Shown here: one piece after another, positions 36,733 through 46,363 of the stretch
Numbering within the stretch: position 1 is the first letter of the stretch
Layout of the letters: each line of letters begins with the position of its first letter
Assembly: GCF_004310865.1 (NCBI RefSeq)
Contig: NZ_SIXI01000001.1
Location: 496,001-560,000 of the forward strand
Reading direction: 5' to 3'
From: Aquabacterium lacunae
GTDB lineage: Bacteria > Pseudomonadota > Gammaproteobacteria > Burkholderiales > Burkholderiaceae_C
Length of the DNA stretch: 64,000 nucleotides
Program-made: the position numbers and the translations under genes
The notes under the pieces: generated by a model
Database searches by the model: none
What the model was told of the DNA's origin: nothing
What the model saw: only the letters and a program-made list of their open reading frames with translations

Positions 36733-37358
36733 TCAAAGTCATCCTCTGTGACGACCACGCCCTGATCCGCCGCGGCATCCGCGACACCCTGCTCGACGCC
36801 GAAGACATCGACGTGGTCGGCGAAGCCGGCGACTACGGCGAGCTGCGCGCCTTGCTGCGCGAAAAAAGCTGCGACGTGCTGGTGCTGGACATCAACCTGC
36901 CCGGCCGCAGTGGCCTGGACGTGCTGCATGTGCTCAAGGAAGAGGGCATGCCCATCAAGGTGCTGGTGGTCTCGATGTTCCCCGAAGACCAGTACGCCAT
37001 GCGGGCCCTGAAGGCCGGCGCCAGTGGCTACCTGAACAAGGGCAGTGATGCGGCCCAGATCGTGGCGGCCGTGCGCACCGTGTCACAGGGCAAGAAGTAC
37101 GTCACGCCCGAGATGGCGCAGATGCTGGTGGACAACCTGACGGCCCCGGCACCCGAGGACGCGCACCAGAAGCTGTCCGACCGCGAGTTGCAGACCCTGG
37201 TGATGATCGCTTCGGGCAAGCGCCTGTCGGACATCGCAGAGCAATTGCTGCTGAGCCCGAAGACCGTGAGCGTGTACCGCGCCCGGGTGCTGGAAAAACT
37301 CGGGCTGACCAACAATTCCGAGCTGACGGTTTACGCCATCCGCAACGGCCTGGTCTGA
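36729..37358 (+). CDS. LuxR/NarL-family response regulator
   Basis: Transcription factor of 209 residues. The receiver has DDH at 8-10 and phosphoacceptor Asp54 in LVLDINLPGRSG. The C-terminal LuxR helix-turn-helix starts at LSDRELQTLVMIASGKRLSD and has LLLSPKTVSVYRARVLEKLG as the recognition region. The 4-base overlap (ATGA) with the kinase gene marks it as the cognate partner. Target genes cannot be told from sequence. Confidence 0.93.
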   Translation: MIKVILCDDHALIRRGIRDTLLDAEDIDVVGEAGDYGELRALLREKSCDVLVLDINLPGRSGLDVLHVLKEEGMPIKVLVVSMFPEDQYAMRALKAGASGYLNKGSDAAQIVAAVRTVSQGKKYVTPEMAQMLVDNLTAPAPEDAHQKLSDRELQTLVMIASGKRLSDIAEQLLLSPKTVSVYRARVLEKLGLTNNSELTVYAIRNGLV

Positions 37359-37373
37359 GGGGCCCGGGCCCCT
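37358..37373. terminator. Perfect GC palindrome between convergent genes
   Basis: The 16-base perfect palindrome AGGGGCCC/GGGCCCCT begins in the response-regulator stop codon and ends 6 bases before the uvrD stop. There is no T-run. It could act as a weak bidirectional transcript-end hairpin. Confidence 0.35.
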
Positions 37374-37379
37374 CCCCGC

Positions 37380-39863
37380 TCACTCGATCGGCGTGAGCTT
37401 GGCCACGCTCAGCATCAGCCACTTGCTGCCGTGGCGGCCGAAGTTCACCTGAACCCGCGCATCAGGGCCGCTGCCCTCCAGGGTCAGCACCACACCTTCG
37501 CCGAACTTGTTGTGGAACACCTGCTGGCCCACCTTGAAGCCACCTTCGCTGCGGTTGGCCGCCATGGCCTTGGGCATGGGCGCGGTCAGATCCTTGAACT
37601 CGTCTTGCGGACGGCGTTCGGCCCACTTCTGGCCGCCGCTGTATCCACCGTTGTATCCGCTCCCCTGGCCACCACCCGAGCGCCAGGGCTGCGCGCCAGC
37701 TCCCACCACCGAGCCCAGGCCCTTGCCCGAGGCCCAGGCGTCCTGGTACTGCTTGGCATAACCTGAGCCAAAGCCCTGGTTGCGCGGCGTGAGCCACTTC
37801 AGGCTGGCTTCGGGCAGCTCATCGAGGAAACGGCTCTTGATGTTGTAGCGCGTCTGCCCGTGCAGCATGCGCGTCTGGCAGAAGCTGATGTGCAGCTTCT
37901 TGCGCGCCCGCGTGATGGCCACATACATCAGCCGGCGCTCTTCTTCCAGGCTCTCGCCGTCGTTCATCGAGTTCTCGTGCGGGAACATGCCATCTTCCAG
38001 CCCGGTGATGAACACGTTGTTGAACTCCAGGCCCTTGGCTGCGTGCACCGTCATCAGCTGCACGGCGTCCTGCCCGGCCTGGGCCTGGTTGTCGCCCGCT
38101 TCCAGCGCCGCATGGGTCAGGAAGGCCACCAGGGGCGAAATGATCTCGCCGGTCTCGGCATCGGGCAGCACGTCCACCCGGGCCACCGCGGTGGGCAGCC
38201 CCTGGGCTATTGCACCCGCGCCCTCGTCCACTGGCATGGCCACGGCGTCCTTGCCAAAGCCCTCCTGGGTCACGAAGGCCTCGGCCGCGTTCACCAGTTC
38301 GGCCAGGTTCTCCAGCCGTTCCTGGCCTTCTTTTTCGGTGCGGTAGAAATCGGCCAGCCCCGAGGCCTGCACCACGTGTTCGATGATGGCGCGCAGCGTC
38401 AGCCCGGCCGTCGCCTCGCGCATGGCGTCGATCAGGCCATTGAAGGCGGCCAGGTTGGCGCCAGCCTTGCCGGGCACGGCCGTGACGCTCTGGTACAGGC
38501 TGCGGCCGCTGATGCGGGCGGCATCCTGCAGCTGCTCCAGCGTGCGGGCACCAATGCCCCGCGCCGGGAAGTTCACCACCCGCAAGAAGCTGGTGTCGTC
38601 GTTGGGGTTCTCGATCAGGCGCAGGTAGGCCAGCGCGTGCTTGACTTCGGCCCGCTCGAAAAATCGCAGGCCGCCATACACCTTGTAGGGCACGCCCGCG
38701 TTGAACAGCGCCGATTCGATCACCCGCGACTGCGCGTTGCTTCGGTACAAAAAGGCCACCTCGTGCAGTGGCCCGCCCTCGCGGCGCAGCTGCCTGGCCT
38801 CATCCACCAGCCATTGGGCCTCGGCGAAGTCACTGGCCGCCTCGTAGATGCGGATGGGCTCGCCCTGGCCCTGGTCGGTGCGCAAGGTCTTGCCCAGGCG
38901 CTTGCTGTTGCGCGCGATCAGCTCGTTGGCCGCATCGAGGATGTGGCCGTGGCTGCGGTAGTTCTGCTCCAGCTTGATCACGCGCTGCACGCGGTACTCG
39001 CGCTCGAAATCGGCCATGTTGCTGACCTGCGCGCCGCGGAAGGCGTAGATGCTCTGGTCGTCGTCGCCCACGGCCATCACGCTGCAGCCATTCACATCAG
39101 GCCGCCCCGAGAACATCTTCAGCCAGGCGTACTGCAGCTTGTTGGTGTCCTGGAACTCGTCGACCAGGATGTGCCGGAAGCGGCGCTGGTAGTGTTCGCG
39201 CACCGGCGCGTTGTCGCGCAAGATCTCGTAGGTGCGCAGCATCAGCTCGGCAAAATCGACCACGCCTTCGCGCTGACACTGGTCTTCGTAGGCCTGGTAC
39301 ACCTCCAGCTGCATGCGGCCCAGGTCGTCACGCGGCACCAGGTCACGCGGGCGCTTGCCTTCTTCCTTGGCGTTGGCAATGAACCAGGTGGTGGCCTTGG
39401 GCACCACTTTTTCTTCGTCGAACTTCAGGCCCTTGATCACGCGCTTGACGGCCGACAGCTGGTCTTGCGTGTCCAGGATCTGAAAAGCCTGCGGCAGGTG
39501 GGCCAGCTGGTAGTGCGCGCGCAAAAAACGGTTGCACAGGCCGTGGAAGGTGCCAATCCACATGCCGCGGGCATTGATGGGCAGCATGGCCTGCAGGCGG
39601 GTCAGCATTTCCTTGGCCGCCTTGTTGGTGAAGGTCACGGCCATGATGCCGCCGGGCGTGGCCTGACCGGTCTGCAGCAGCCAGGCGATGCGGGTGGTCA
39701 GCACCCGGGTCTTGCCCGAGCCCGCGCCGGCCAGCACCAGGTTCGGCCCCGGGGGCGCCGTGACGGCGGCCAGCTGCTCCGGGTTCAGCCCCGCCAGCAA
39801 GGGGGAATCGGACAGGGCCTGGTCTGGGCCAGAATGGAAGGGGTCGAACAGATCGGAACTCAT
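37380..39863 (-). CDS. uvrD: DNA helicase II UvrD/PcrA
   Basis: ATP-dependent 3'-5' superfamily 1 helicase used in nucleotide excision and mismatch repair. Of its 827 residues, motif I is GAGSGKT at 46-52; DEFQDTN, VGDDDQSIYAFRGA, LEQNYRSHGHILDAAN and VHAAKGLEF mark later motifs. The C-terminal part has a Gly-rich linker and ends in a Tudor-like domain (VGQQVFHNKFGEGVVLTLEG), as in UvrD of many bacteria. ATG 39863 has no Shine-Dalgarno; TAGAAT lies 7 bases upstream, so a leaderless transcript is likely. No LexA box was found. Confidence 0.96.
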   Translation of the reverse strand: MSSDLFDPFHSGPDQALSDSPLLAGLNPEQLAAVTAPPGPNLVLAGAGSGKTRVLTTRIAWLLQTGQATPGGIMAVTFTNKAAKEMLTRLQAMLPINARGMWIGTFHGLCNRFLRAHYQLAHLPQAFQILDTQDQLSAVKRVIKGLKFDEEKVVPKATTWFIANAKEEGKRPRDLVPRDDLGRMQLEVYQAYEDQCQREGVVDFAELMLRTYEILRDNAPVREHYQRRFRHILVDEFQDTNKLQYAWLKMFSGRPDVNGCSVMAVGDDDQSIYAFRGAQVSNMADFEREYRVQRVIKLEQNYRSHGHILDAANELIARNSKRLGKTLRTDQGQGEPIRIYEAASDFAEAQWLVDEARQLRREGGPLHEVAFLYRSNAQSRVIESALFNAGVPYKVYGGLRFFERAEVKHALAYLRLIENPNDDTSFLRVVNFPARGIGARTLEQLQDAARISGRSLYQSVTAVPGKAGANLAAFNGLIDAMREATAGLTLRAIIEHVVQASGLADFYRTEKEGQERLENLAELVNAAEAFVTQEGFGKDAVAMPVDEGAGAIAQGLPTAVARVDVLPDAETGEIISPLVAFLTHAALEAGDNQAQAGQDAVQLMTVHAAKGLEFNNVFITGLEDGMFPHENSMNDGESLEEERRLMYVAITRARKKLHISFCQTRMLHGQTRYNIKSRFLDELPEASLKWLTPRNQGFGSGYAKQYQDAWASGKGLGSVVGAGAQPWRSGGGQGSGYNGGYSGGQKWAERRPQDEFKDLTAPMPKAMAANRSEGGFKVGQQVFHNKFGEGVVLTLEGSGPDARVQVNFGRHGSKWLMLSVAKLTPIE

Positions 39864-39870
39864 TTTCGAA

Positions 39871-39876
39871 ATTCTA
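39871..39876 (-). promoter_or_regulatory. Leaderless-type -10 box before uvrD
   Basis: TAGAAT on the minus strand, 7 bases before the uvrD ATG. The gap has no ribosome binding site and no good -35 hexamer is seen. Confidence 0.5.
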
Positions 39877-39968
39877 GGCGCCCCATGGCGCCCGGACGCT
39901 GCCAGACGACAAGCGCTGGGATCTGTTCAGGCCAGCACACACAAATCAGAGAGCCCCGAAAGCGCGCC

Positions 39969-41144
39969 ATGTCCCTGCCCCCTTTGTCGGACACGCCACC
40001 GGTCACCAGCCCGGCCCTGCCACCGGTGGCCATCAGCCGCCATGCCCTGGTGTTCACCGGCTCGGGCAGCGAATACTTCCGCATCTGGATCGTCAACCTG
40101 CTGCTGATGTTCCTCACCCTGGGCCTGTACTACCCCTGGGCCCGGGTGCGCAAGTTGCAGTACTTCTACCGCAACACCCAGGTGGCAGGCCATGCACTCG
40201 ACTTCCACGGTGACCCCAAGCAGATGCTGCGGGGCTTTTTGCTGATGGTCGTGTTCCTGGGTCTGTACAACTGGGCCGGCAATGTGTCGCCTGTGGCCTA
40301 TGGGGTGGCCACCCTGGCCTTCGTGCTGCTGTGGCCTGCCCTGATGCGCGCCTCGCTCATCTACCGGCTGGGGCACACCAGCTGGCGCGGCCTGCGCTTC
40401 CAGTTCCATGGCAGCCTGAAAGGCGCCTACCTGGTCATCGGCAAGCCGCTGGCGGCCATGGCCGCACTGGGCACCCTGGGGGTTGCGCTGCTGGCCACCG
40501 ACGCGGTGCTGACCAAACTGCTCGGAGGCCTGTGCCTGCTGGGTGTGTACGGTGCGGCACCCTACGCCTACTACTGCCTGAAGCGCTACCAGCACGACCA
40601 CTACGGCTTTGCCTCGCTGCAAACCCACTGGCGCGCCACCTTCAGTGATGTGTTCAAGGTGTTCATGCGCACGGGCATTGTCTCGCTGGGCACCCTGCTG
40701 GCCATCGTGGTGGTGGGTGGCGTGCTGGCCGGTGGCGCCCTGCTGGGCGGTGCCGAAAGCGGCGGTGCTGCCGCGGCCAAACGCCTCCTGCCCCTGCTGG
40801 TGGTGGCCATTTTCCTGGCGCAGTTCGTGCCAGTGCCCTTTTTCCAGACCCTGATGCAGAACCTGCTCTGGAACGAAACCGGCAGCCGCTGGGTGCGCTT
40901 CAAAAGCCACCTGCGCTTCGGGGCGCTGTTTCGCCGCACGGTGCTGAACTGGGTGCTCACGGTGCTCACACTGGGCCTGTACTGGCCGTTCGCCCAGATT
41001 GCCCTGGCCCGCCTGAAACTCGAAGCCATCACCGTGCACCTGCGCATGGACCCGGACACTCTCACGGCGCAGCTGCAAAGCGGGCGCCCCGATGCCGCCG
41101 GCGATGCAGCGCTGGACCTGGCAGGCTTCGACATCGGGCTTTGA
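39969..41144 (+). CDS. DUF898 (YjgN) family membrane protein
   Basis: Integral membrane protein of 391 residues and unknown function, with about six or more hydrophobic segments. The family hallmark occurs twice, LTLGLYYPWARV at 49-60 and LTLGLYWPFAQI near 334-345, pointing to an internal duplication of the N- and C-terminal parts. The start at ATG 39969 is chosen because the open frame upstream is only antisense to uvrD. An M48 peptidase gene starts 19 bases downstream, so the two form a probable operon. Confidence 0.87.
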   Translation: MSLPPLSDTPPVTSPALPPVAISRHALVFTGSGSEYFRIWIVNLLLMFLTLGLYYPWARVRKLQYFYRNTQVAGHALDFHGDPKQMLRGFLLMVVFLGLYNWAGNVSPVAYGVATLAFVLLWPALMRASLIYRLGHTSWRGLRFQFHGSLKGAYLVIGKPLAAMAALGTLGVALLATDAVLTKLLGGLCLLGVYGAAPYAYYCLKRYQHDHYGFASLQTHWRATFSDVFKVFMRTGIVSLGTLLAIVVVGGVLAGGALLGGAESGGAAAAKRLLPLLVVAIFLAQFVPVPFFQTLMQNLLWNETGSRWVRFKSHLRFGALFRRTVLNWVLTVLTLGLYWPFAQIALARLKLEAITVHLRMDPDTLTAQLQSGRPDAAGDAALDLAGFDIGL

Positions 41145-41163
41145 CGCCACGTCCACGCACACC

Positions 41164-42258
41164 ATGGCCACCTTGCCCCCCACACCCAGCCTGGAAGCCC
41201 ACTGGTTCGACGGGCGCAGCGCCCGTGCCAACCGGGTGCTGCTGCAGGTCGAAGGTGACACCCTGTGCCTGCGCTCTCCGCAGGACGGACACACCCTGAA
41301 CCATTACCCCATGCGCAGCGTGCGGTGGCCCGAGCGGACCCGGCACGGGGCCCGCATCGCGCAGCTGCCCGATGGCGGCAGCCTCCAGGCCATGGCCCCC
41401 AGCCAGTGGGACGCCTGGCTGCAAGCCACCGGGCACCAGGGTCGCTGGGTCGAAAAAGCCCAGCTCAGCTGGCGCGCCACCCTGGGGGCCGCCGTGGTCA
41501 TGGTGCTGCTGCTGGGCGCCCTGTGGCAATGGGGCCTGCCCTGGGCAGCCCGTGAGGTCGTCGCCTTCGCGCCCCGATCGGTCGACCAGGCCATCGGCCA
41601 ACGCGCGCTGGCTGAACTGGACGGCCGCCTGATGCGGCCCAGCCGTTTACCGCTGGCCTACCGGCAGCAACTGGCCCAGCGCTTCCAGCAGGCGCTTGAC
41701 CGACACCGCCTTCAACCCGCCCACCCAGCCACCACCGCACGCTGGGACCACAGCGCCACCGTGTCGGTGGTGTTCCGACAATCGCGCATCGGGCCCAACG
41801 CGCTGGCCCTGCCCGATGGCACCCTGGTGCTCACCGACGAACTGGTCGACCTGGTGGAACGCCGCGAAGACGTGCTGCTGGGCGTGCTGGCCCACGAATG
41901 GGGTCATGTGCAGGCCCGCCACAGCGTGCGCCAGCTGTTCCAGGCGGGCGCCCTGGGTCTGATGGCCTCGGCCGCCCTGGGCGACTTCAGTGGCCTGGTG
42001 AGCGCGCTGCCTGTGTTGCTGGGCCAGATGGCCTACTCGCGCGAGCTGGAGCGGGAGGCCGACGACAGCGCCATCGCCGTGCTCAAGGCCAACGGCATTT
42101 CACCGGCGGTCATGACCACCCTGTTCGAACGCCTCGAAAAACACGGTCGAGCGCCTGACGATGCCGCAGACAACTCCTGGCTGGGCATCGCCTTCAGCAG
42201 CCATCCTGCCACGCATGAACGCATCAAACGCTTCAGCCAGGCCGCGCCAGCTCAGTGA
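41164..42258 (+). CDS. M48 family membrane-anchored metallopeptidase
   Basis: Zinc protease of 364 residues. A single transmembrane segment (about 105-125) follows an N-terminal region of about 100 residues. The zinc motif is HEWGH at 244-248, and ELEREAD further on supplies the third ligand, typical of HtpX/Oma1-type peptidases. It may act in membrane protein quality control. ATG 41164 follows the DUF898 gene by 19 bases, so the two may cooperate. Its 3' end overlaps the converging stress-protein gene by 7 bases. Confidence 0.9.
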   Translation: MATLPPTPSLEAHWFDGRSARANRVLLQVEGDTLCLRSPQDGHTLNHYPMRSVRWPERTRHGARIAQLPDGGSLQAMAPSQWDAWLQATGHQGRWVEKAQLSWRATLGAAVVMVLLLGALWQWGLPWAAREVVAFAPRSVDQAIGQRALAELDGRLMRPSRLPLAYRQQLAQRFQQALDRHRLQPAHPATTARWDHSATVSVVFRQSRIGPNALALPDGTLVLTDELVDLVERREDVLLGVLAHEWGHVQARHSVRQLFQAGALGLMASAALGDFSGLVSALPVLLGQMAYSRELEREADDSAIAVLKANGISPAVMTTLFERLEKHGRAPDDAADNSWLGIAFSSHPATHERIKRFSQAAPAQ

Positions 42259-42698
42259 ACCACCAGAAGCGGGATCTGGCTGTGCGACAACACGCTCTTG
42301 GTCAATGAGCCATTGATCAAAGCGTCCAGCCCGTGGCGACCGTGCGTGGCCATCACGATCAGGTCGCACTCGGCACGCCGCGCCATGTCCACGATGGCAT
42401 CGGCCACCTGGTCGGTCAGCATGAACTGCCCGTCAAAAGGTACGCCGGCTGCCTGCGCACGGTGCCCGAACTCGGTCAGCACTTTGCGCGCATGCTGCTC
42501 GCTTCGGGCCTGGTGCTCCTGCAGCATCTCGGCAGAAAATGCCACCGCGCCTGGGTCTCCCAACAGCAAAGGCAGGGGCAACTCCACCGTGAAACCCGTG
42601 ATGCGGGCGCCCAGCATCTTGGCCAGCCCGACGCTGTGGTCCATGGCCTTGAACGACAGATCGCTGCCGTCCACCGGCACCAGCAAATGCTCGTACAT
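42252..42698 (-). CDS. Universal stress protein (UspA family)
   Basis: Nucleotide-binding stress protein of 148 residues. It starts with HLLVPVDGSDLS and ends with the ATP-binding signature THGRHGLDALINGSLTKSVL. Such proteins help survival in stress or stationary phase; the exact role is not known. A clear AAGGAG site precedes the ATG at 42698, in contrast to the leaderless valS gene on the other side of the 144-base divergent gap. Confidence 0.93.
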   Translation of the reverse strand: MYEHLLVPVDGSDLSFKAMDHSVGLAKMLGARITGFTVELPLPLLLGDPGAVAFSAEMLQEHQARSEQHARKVLTEFGHRAQAAGVPFDGQFMLTDQVADAIVDMARRAECDLIVMATHGRHGLDALINGSLTKSVLSHSQIPLLVVH

Positions 42699-42830
42699 GG
42701 CTCACTCCTTGAGGCGCAACCCGCAACCCACGGGCTTTTGTCCCATGGTACGGCGAACAGTCACCCGGCACCACCGGGCCAGATCAAACTTCTGCCATGT
42801 GCAGAACGGTCTGGACAGGGTGGCGCCAAT

Positions 42831-42836
42831 TAAAAT
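42831..42836 (+). promoter_or_regulatory. Leaderless-type -10 box before valS
   Basis: TAAAAT followed by 6 bases and the valS ATG. No Shine-Dalgarno sequence is present. A TGGACA motif at 42812-42817 lies too close (13 bases) for a standard -35. Confidence 0.5.
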
Positions 42837-42842
42837 GCCCGC

Positions 42843-45689
42843 ATGACCGAACTCGCCAAATCCTTCGAACCCGGCCCCATTGAAGCCAAATATGGCCCCC
42901 AATGGGAGCAGCGCGGCCTGTACAAGCCCACGCTCGACGCGTCCAAGCCCTCGTTCTGCATCCAGCTGCCGCCCCCCAACGTGACCGGCACGCTTCACAT
43001 GGGCCACGCCTTCAACCAGACCATCATGGACTCGTTGACGCGTTACCACCGCATGAAGGGCCACAACACGCTGTGGGTGCCCGGCACCGACCACGCCGGC
43101 ATCGCCACCCAGATCGTGGTGGAACGCCAGCTGCAGGAAAAGGGCCAGAACCGGCACGACCTGGGCCGCAAGAACTTCGTCGCCAAGATCTGGGAATGGA
43201 AAGAGCAAAGCGGCTCGACCATCACCCAGCAAATGCGCCGCATGGGCGATTCGGTCTCGTGGGAACACGAATACTTCACCATGGACGACAAGCTGTCCAA
43301 GGTGGTCACGGAAACCTTCGTCAAGCTGCACGAAGAAGGCCTGATCTACCGCGGCAAGCGCCTGGTGAGCTGGGATCCCATCCTGAAATCGGCCGTGTCC
43401 GACCTCGAAGTCGAAAGCGAGGAAGAAGACGGCTCGATGTGGCACATCCGCTATGCGGTCAACGGCAGCGCCGACACCCTGGTCGTGGCCACCACCCGCC
43501 CTGAAACCCTGCTGGGTGACACGGCCGTGATGGTGCACCCGGAAGATGAACGCTACGCCCACCTGATCGGCCTGCAGGTCAAGCTGCCCATCACCGGCCG
43601 CCTGGTGCCCGTGATCGCCGACGAATACGTGGACAAAGAGTTTGGCACCGGCGTGGTGAAGGTCACCCCCGCCCACGACACCAACGACTACCAGGTCGGC
43701 CTGCGCCACAAGCTGCCCATGCTGACCATTTTCGACCTGGAAGCCAAGGTCAGCGCCCACGAAGCCAGCGACATCCCGGCAGCGTATGTGGGCCTGGACC
43801 GCTTCGTGGCCCGCAAGCAGATCGTGGCCCAGCTCGAAGCCGACGGCCAGCTGGTCGAGGTGAAAAAGCACAAGCTGATGGTGCCCCGCTGCGCCCGCAC
43901 CGGCCAGGTGATCGAGCCCATGCTGACCGACCAGTGGTTCGTGGCCATGACCAAGCCCGGTGCCACAGGCAAGAGCATCGCCGAGCAGGCCATCGAGGCC
44001 GTCGAATCGGGTGACGTGAAATTCGTGCCCGAGAACTGGGTGAACACCTACAACCAGTGGATGAAGAACATCCAGGACTGGTGCATCAGTCGCCAGCTGT
44101 GGTGGGGCCATCAGATCCCGGCCTGGTACGGCAGCAACGGCGAAGTGTTCGTCGCCCGCTCGGAAGACGAAGCCCGCACCAAAGCCACCGCCGCCGGCTA
44201 CATCGGCGAGCTCACCCGCGACGAAGACGTGCTGGACACCTGGTACTCGTCGGCGCTGGTGCCCTTCTCGACCCTGGGCTGGCCCGAGCAGACGAAGGAA
44301 ATGGACCTGTTCCTGCCTTCGTCGGTGCTGGTCACCGGCTACGACATCATCTTCTTCTGGGTCGCCCGGATGATCATGATGACCAAGCACTTCACCGGCA
44401 AGGTGCCTTTCAAGCACGTGTACATCCACGGCCTGGTGCGTGATGCGCAGGGCAACAAGATGTCGAAGTCGGAAGGCAATGTGCTCGACCCGGTCGACCT
44501 GATCGACGGCATCGAACTGGGCCCCCTGCTCGACAAGCGCACCACCGGCCTGCGCAAGCCCGAGACCGCGCCCAAGGTGCGAAAGGCCACCGAGAAGGAA
44601 TTCCCGGACGGCATCCCCGGCTATGGCGCCGATGCGCTGCGCTTCACCTTCGCGGCGCTGGCCAGCCTGGGCCGCGCCGTGAACTTCGACTCCAAGCGCT
44701 GCGAGGGCTACCGCAACTTCTGCAACAAGCTCTGGAACGCCACCAAGTTCGTGCTCATGAACACCGAAGGCCAGGACTGTGGCCTCAAGACGCATGAGCC
44801 GGGCGTATGCGCCGCCGGTGGCTACCTGCAGTTCAGCCCGGCCGACAAGTGGATCGTGTCCGAACTGCAGCGCGTGGAAGCCGCCGTGGAACAAGGCTTT
44901 GCCGAGTTCCGCCTCGACAACGTGGCCAACGCCATCTACCAGTTCGTGTGGGACGAATACTGCGACTGGTACATCGAGATCGCCAAGGCCCAGCTGAACG
45001 CCGCCAAAGATTCTGGCAACGAAGCCGCCGCCCGCGCCACCCGCCGCACCCTGATTCGCGTGCTGGAAACCGTGCTGCGCCTGCTGCACCCCATCACGCC
45101 CTTCATCACCGAAGAGCTGTGGCAGGTGGTGGCCCCGGTGGCCGGCCGCAAGGCCGAAGGCAGCGACGACACCCTGGTGCTGGCCGCCTACCCGCAGCCT
45201 GACCTGGGCCGCGTGTGCGCCGAGTCAGACGCCTGGGTGGCCAAGCTCAAGGCCGTGGTGGGCACCGCCCGCAACCTGCGCAGCGAAATGAGCCTGTCGC
45301 CCGCCGAGCGCGTGCCCCTGCTCACCACGGGTGACGCCGCCTTCATCGAACAGGCAGCCCCCGTCATCAAGGCCCTGGCCAAGCTGAGCGAAGTCAAGCT
45401 GCTGGACGAAGCCGCTTTTGCCCAAGCCACCACCATGGCCCCTGTGGCCGTGCAGGGTGAAGCCCGCCTGGCGCTGCACGTCGAGATCGACGTGGAAGCC
45501 GAAAAGGCCCGCCTGACCAAGGAAGTGGCCCGACTGGAAGGCGAGATCGCCAAGGCACAGGCCAAGCTGGGCAACGAAAGCTTCGTGGCCCGCGCGCCCG
45601 CTGCGGTGGTGGAACAGGAAAAGGCCCGCGTGGCCGATTTCGGTGCCACGCTGGCCCGCGTGAAAGAGCAGCTCAGCCGACTGGGCTGA
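42843..45689 (+). CDS. valS: Valyl-tRNA synthetase
   Basis: Class I aminoacyl-tRNA synthetase of 948 residues that charges tRNA-Val. The HIGH motif is HMGH in [16 protein letters not shown], and KMSKS occurs as [10 protein letters not shown]. The CP1 editing domain includes [20 protein letters not shown]. The C-terminal coiled coil ([18 protein letters not shown]) is the tRNA-binding arm. The gene is monocistronic, bounded by a leaderless-type promoter and a strong terminator. Confidence 0.98.
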   Translation: MTELAKSFEPGPIEAKYGPQWEQRGLYKPTLDASKPSFCIQLPPPNVTGTLHMGHAFNQTIMDSLTRYHRMKGHNTLWVPGTDHAGIATQIVVERQLQEKGQNRHDLGRKNFVAKIWEWKEQSGSTITQQMRRMGDSVSWEHEYFTMDDKLSKVVTETFVKLHEEGLIYRGKRLVSWDPILKSAVSDLEVESEEEDGSMWHIRYAVNGSADTLVVATTRPETLLGDTAVMVHPEDERYAHLIGLQVKLPITGRLVPVIADEYVDKEFGTGVVKVTPAHDTNDYQVGLRHKLPMLTIFDLEAKVSAHEASDIPAAYVGLDRFVARKQIVAQLEADGQLVEVKKHKLMVPRCARTGQVIEPMLTDQWFVAMTKPGATGKSIAEQAIEAVESGDVKFVPENWVNTYNQWMKNIQDWCISRQLWWGHQIPAWYGSNGEVFVARSEDEARTKATAAGYIGELTRDEDVLDTWYSSALVPFSTLGWPEQTKEMDLFLPSSVLVTGYDIIFFWVARMIMMTKHFTGKVPFKHVYIHGLVRDAQGNKMSKSEGNVLDPVDLIDGIELGPLLDKRTTGLRKPETAPKVRKATEKEFPDGIPGYGADALRFTFAALASLGRAVNFDSKRCEGYRNFCNKLWNATKFVLMNTEGQDCGLKTHEPGVCAAGGYLQFSPADKWIVSELQRVEAAVEQGFAEFRLDNVANAIYQFVWDEYCDWYIEIAKAQLNAAKDSGNEAAARATRRTLIRVLETVLRLLHPITPFITEELWQVVAPVAGRKAEGSDDTLVLAAYPQPDLGRVCAESDAWVAKLKAVVGTARNLRSEMSLSPAERVPLLTTGDAAFIEQAAPVIKALAKLSEVKLLDEAAFAQATTMAPVAVQGEARLALHVEIDVEAEKARLTKEVARLEGEIAKAQAKLGNESFVARAPAAVVEQEKARVADFGATLARVKEQLSRLG

Positions 45690-45734
45690 TGCGCCCCTCT
45701 GCCCGGCTGCACATCAGGCCGGCCGGGCAGACAC

Positions 45735-45766
45735 AAAAAAGCCCGCTGACTCAGCGGGCTTTTTTC
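45735..45766. terminator. Bidirectional intrinsic terminator between valS and aroK
   Basis: An A-run, a stem AGCCCGCTGA/TCAGCGGGCT and a T-run. The symmetric A and T tracts allow it to end both valS (+) and the converging aroK operon (-). Confidence 0.9.
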
Positions 45767-45804
45767 ATGGGCCTGGTCCAGCACCAATCAGCCGGTTCGA
45801 ACAG

Positions 45805-46359
45805 TCAGGACTCGGACGGCATTCCCGGGCCGCTTTTGCCGGCCAGGTCCAACTGCATGAGGATCATGTTGACCAAGGTCGCCACCGAAGGCCGCCCGGT
45901 ATCGACCGAGTAATGGGCGGTTTCTTCGTACAGCGGGTGACGCTGCGCATACAGCTCACGCAACTTGGCCAAAGGATCCCCCACCTGCAGCAAGGGCCTC
46001 TGCGTGTCATTCTTCAGACGCCGGAACAACTCATCGGGGCTGGAGCGGAGGTACACGACCGTGGTGCGGTCTTTCAGGTGTTGGCGATTGACCTCCCGCA
46101 GCACGGCACCGCCACCTGTGGCCAACACACGACCCGCCTCAGGGTGGCCAGCGGGCAACTGCGTCAGCTCGTCGATCACCTGCTCTTCCAGATCACGGAA
46201 GGCAGCTTCGCCGTGCTGCTCGAAATACGAACGGATCGGCATGCCGATCCGCTCTTCCAGCACGGAGTCCGCATCCAGAAAGCGAACACCGAGCTTGCGT
46301 GCCAACTGCTTGCCGACGGTGGATTTGCCACCGCCGGGGAGACCGATCAAAGAAATCAC
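45805..46359 (-). CDS. aroK: Shikimate kinase
   Basis: Phosphorylates shikimate in the aromatic amino acid pathway. The 184-residue P-loop protein has GLPGGGKST at 6-14, the shikimate-binding DADSVLEERIG region and ATGGGAVLRE. The start is GTG at 46359; the TGA of the upstream lipoprotein gene ends 4 bases before it, so it is likely co-translated. In many proteobacteria aroK directly follows pilQ; here a lipoprotein gene lies between them. Confidence 0.94.
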   Translation of the reverse strand: MISLIGLPGGGKSTVGKQLARKLGVRFLDADSVLEERIGMPIRSYFEQHGEAAFRDLEEQVIDELTQLPAGHPEAGRVLATGGGAVLREVNRQHLKDRTTVVYLRSSPDELFRRLKNDTQRPLLQVGDPLAKLRELYAQRHPLYEETAHYSVDTGRPSVATLVNMILMQLDLAGKSGPGMPSES

Positions 46360-46363
46360 AGCG

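Noticed and set aside
39864-39960. Possible LexA box upstream of uvrD
   Set aside because: CTG and CAG half-sites occur (for example CTGAACAG) but not at the CTGT-N8-ACAG spacing.
37860-39968. Long open frame upstream of the DUF898 gene, in frame with it
   Set aside because: It is antisense to uvrD and has no domain-like features; the DUF898 protein begins normally at 39969.
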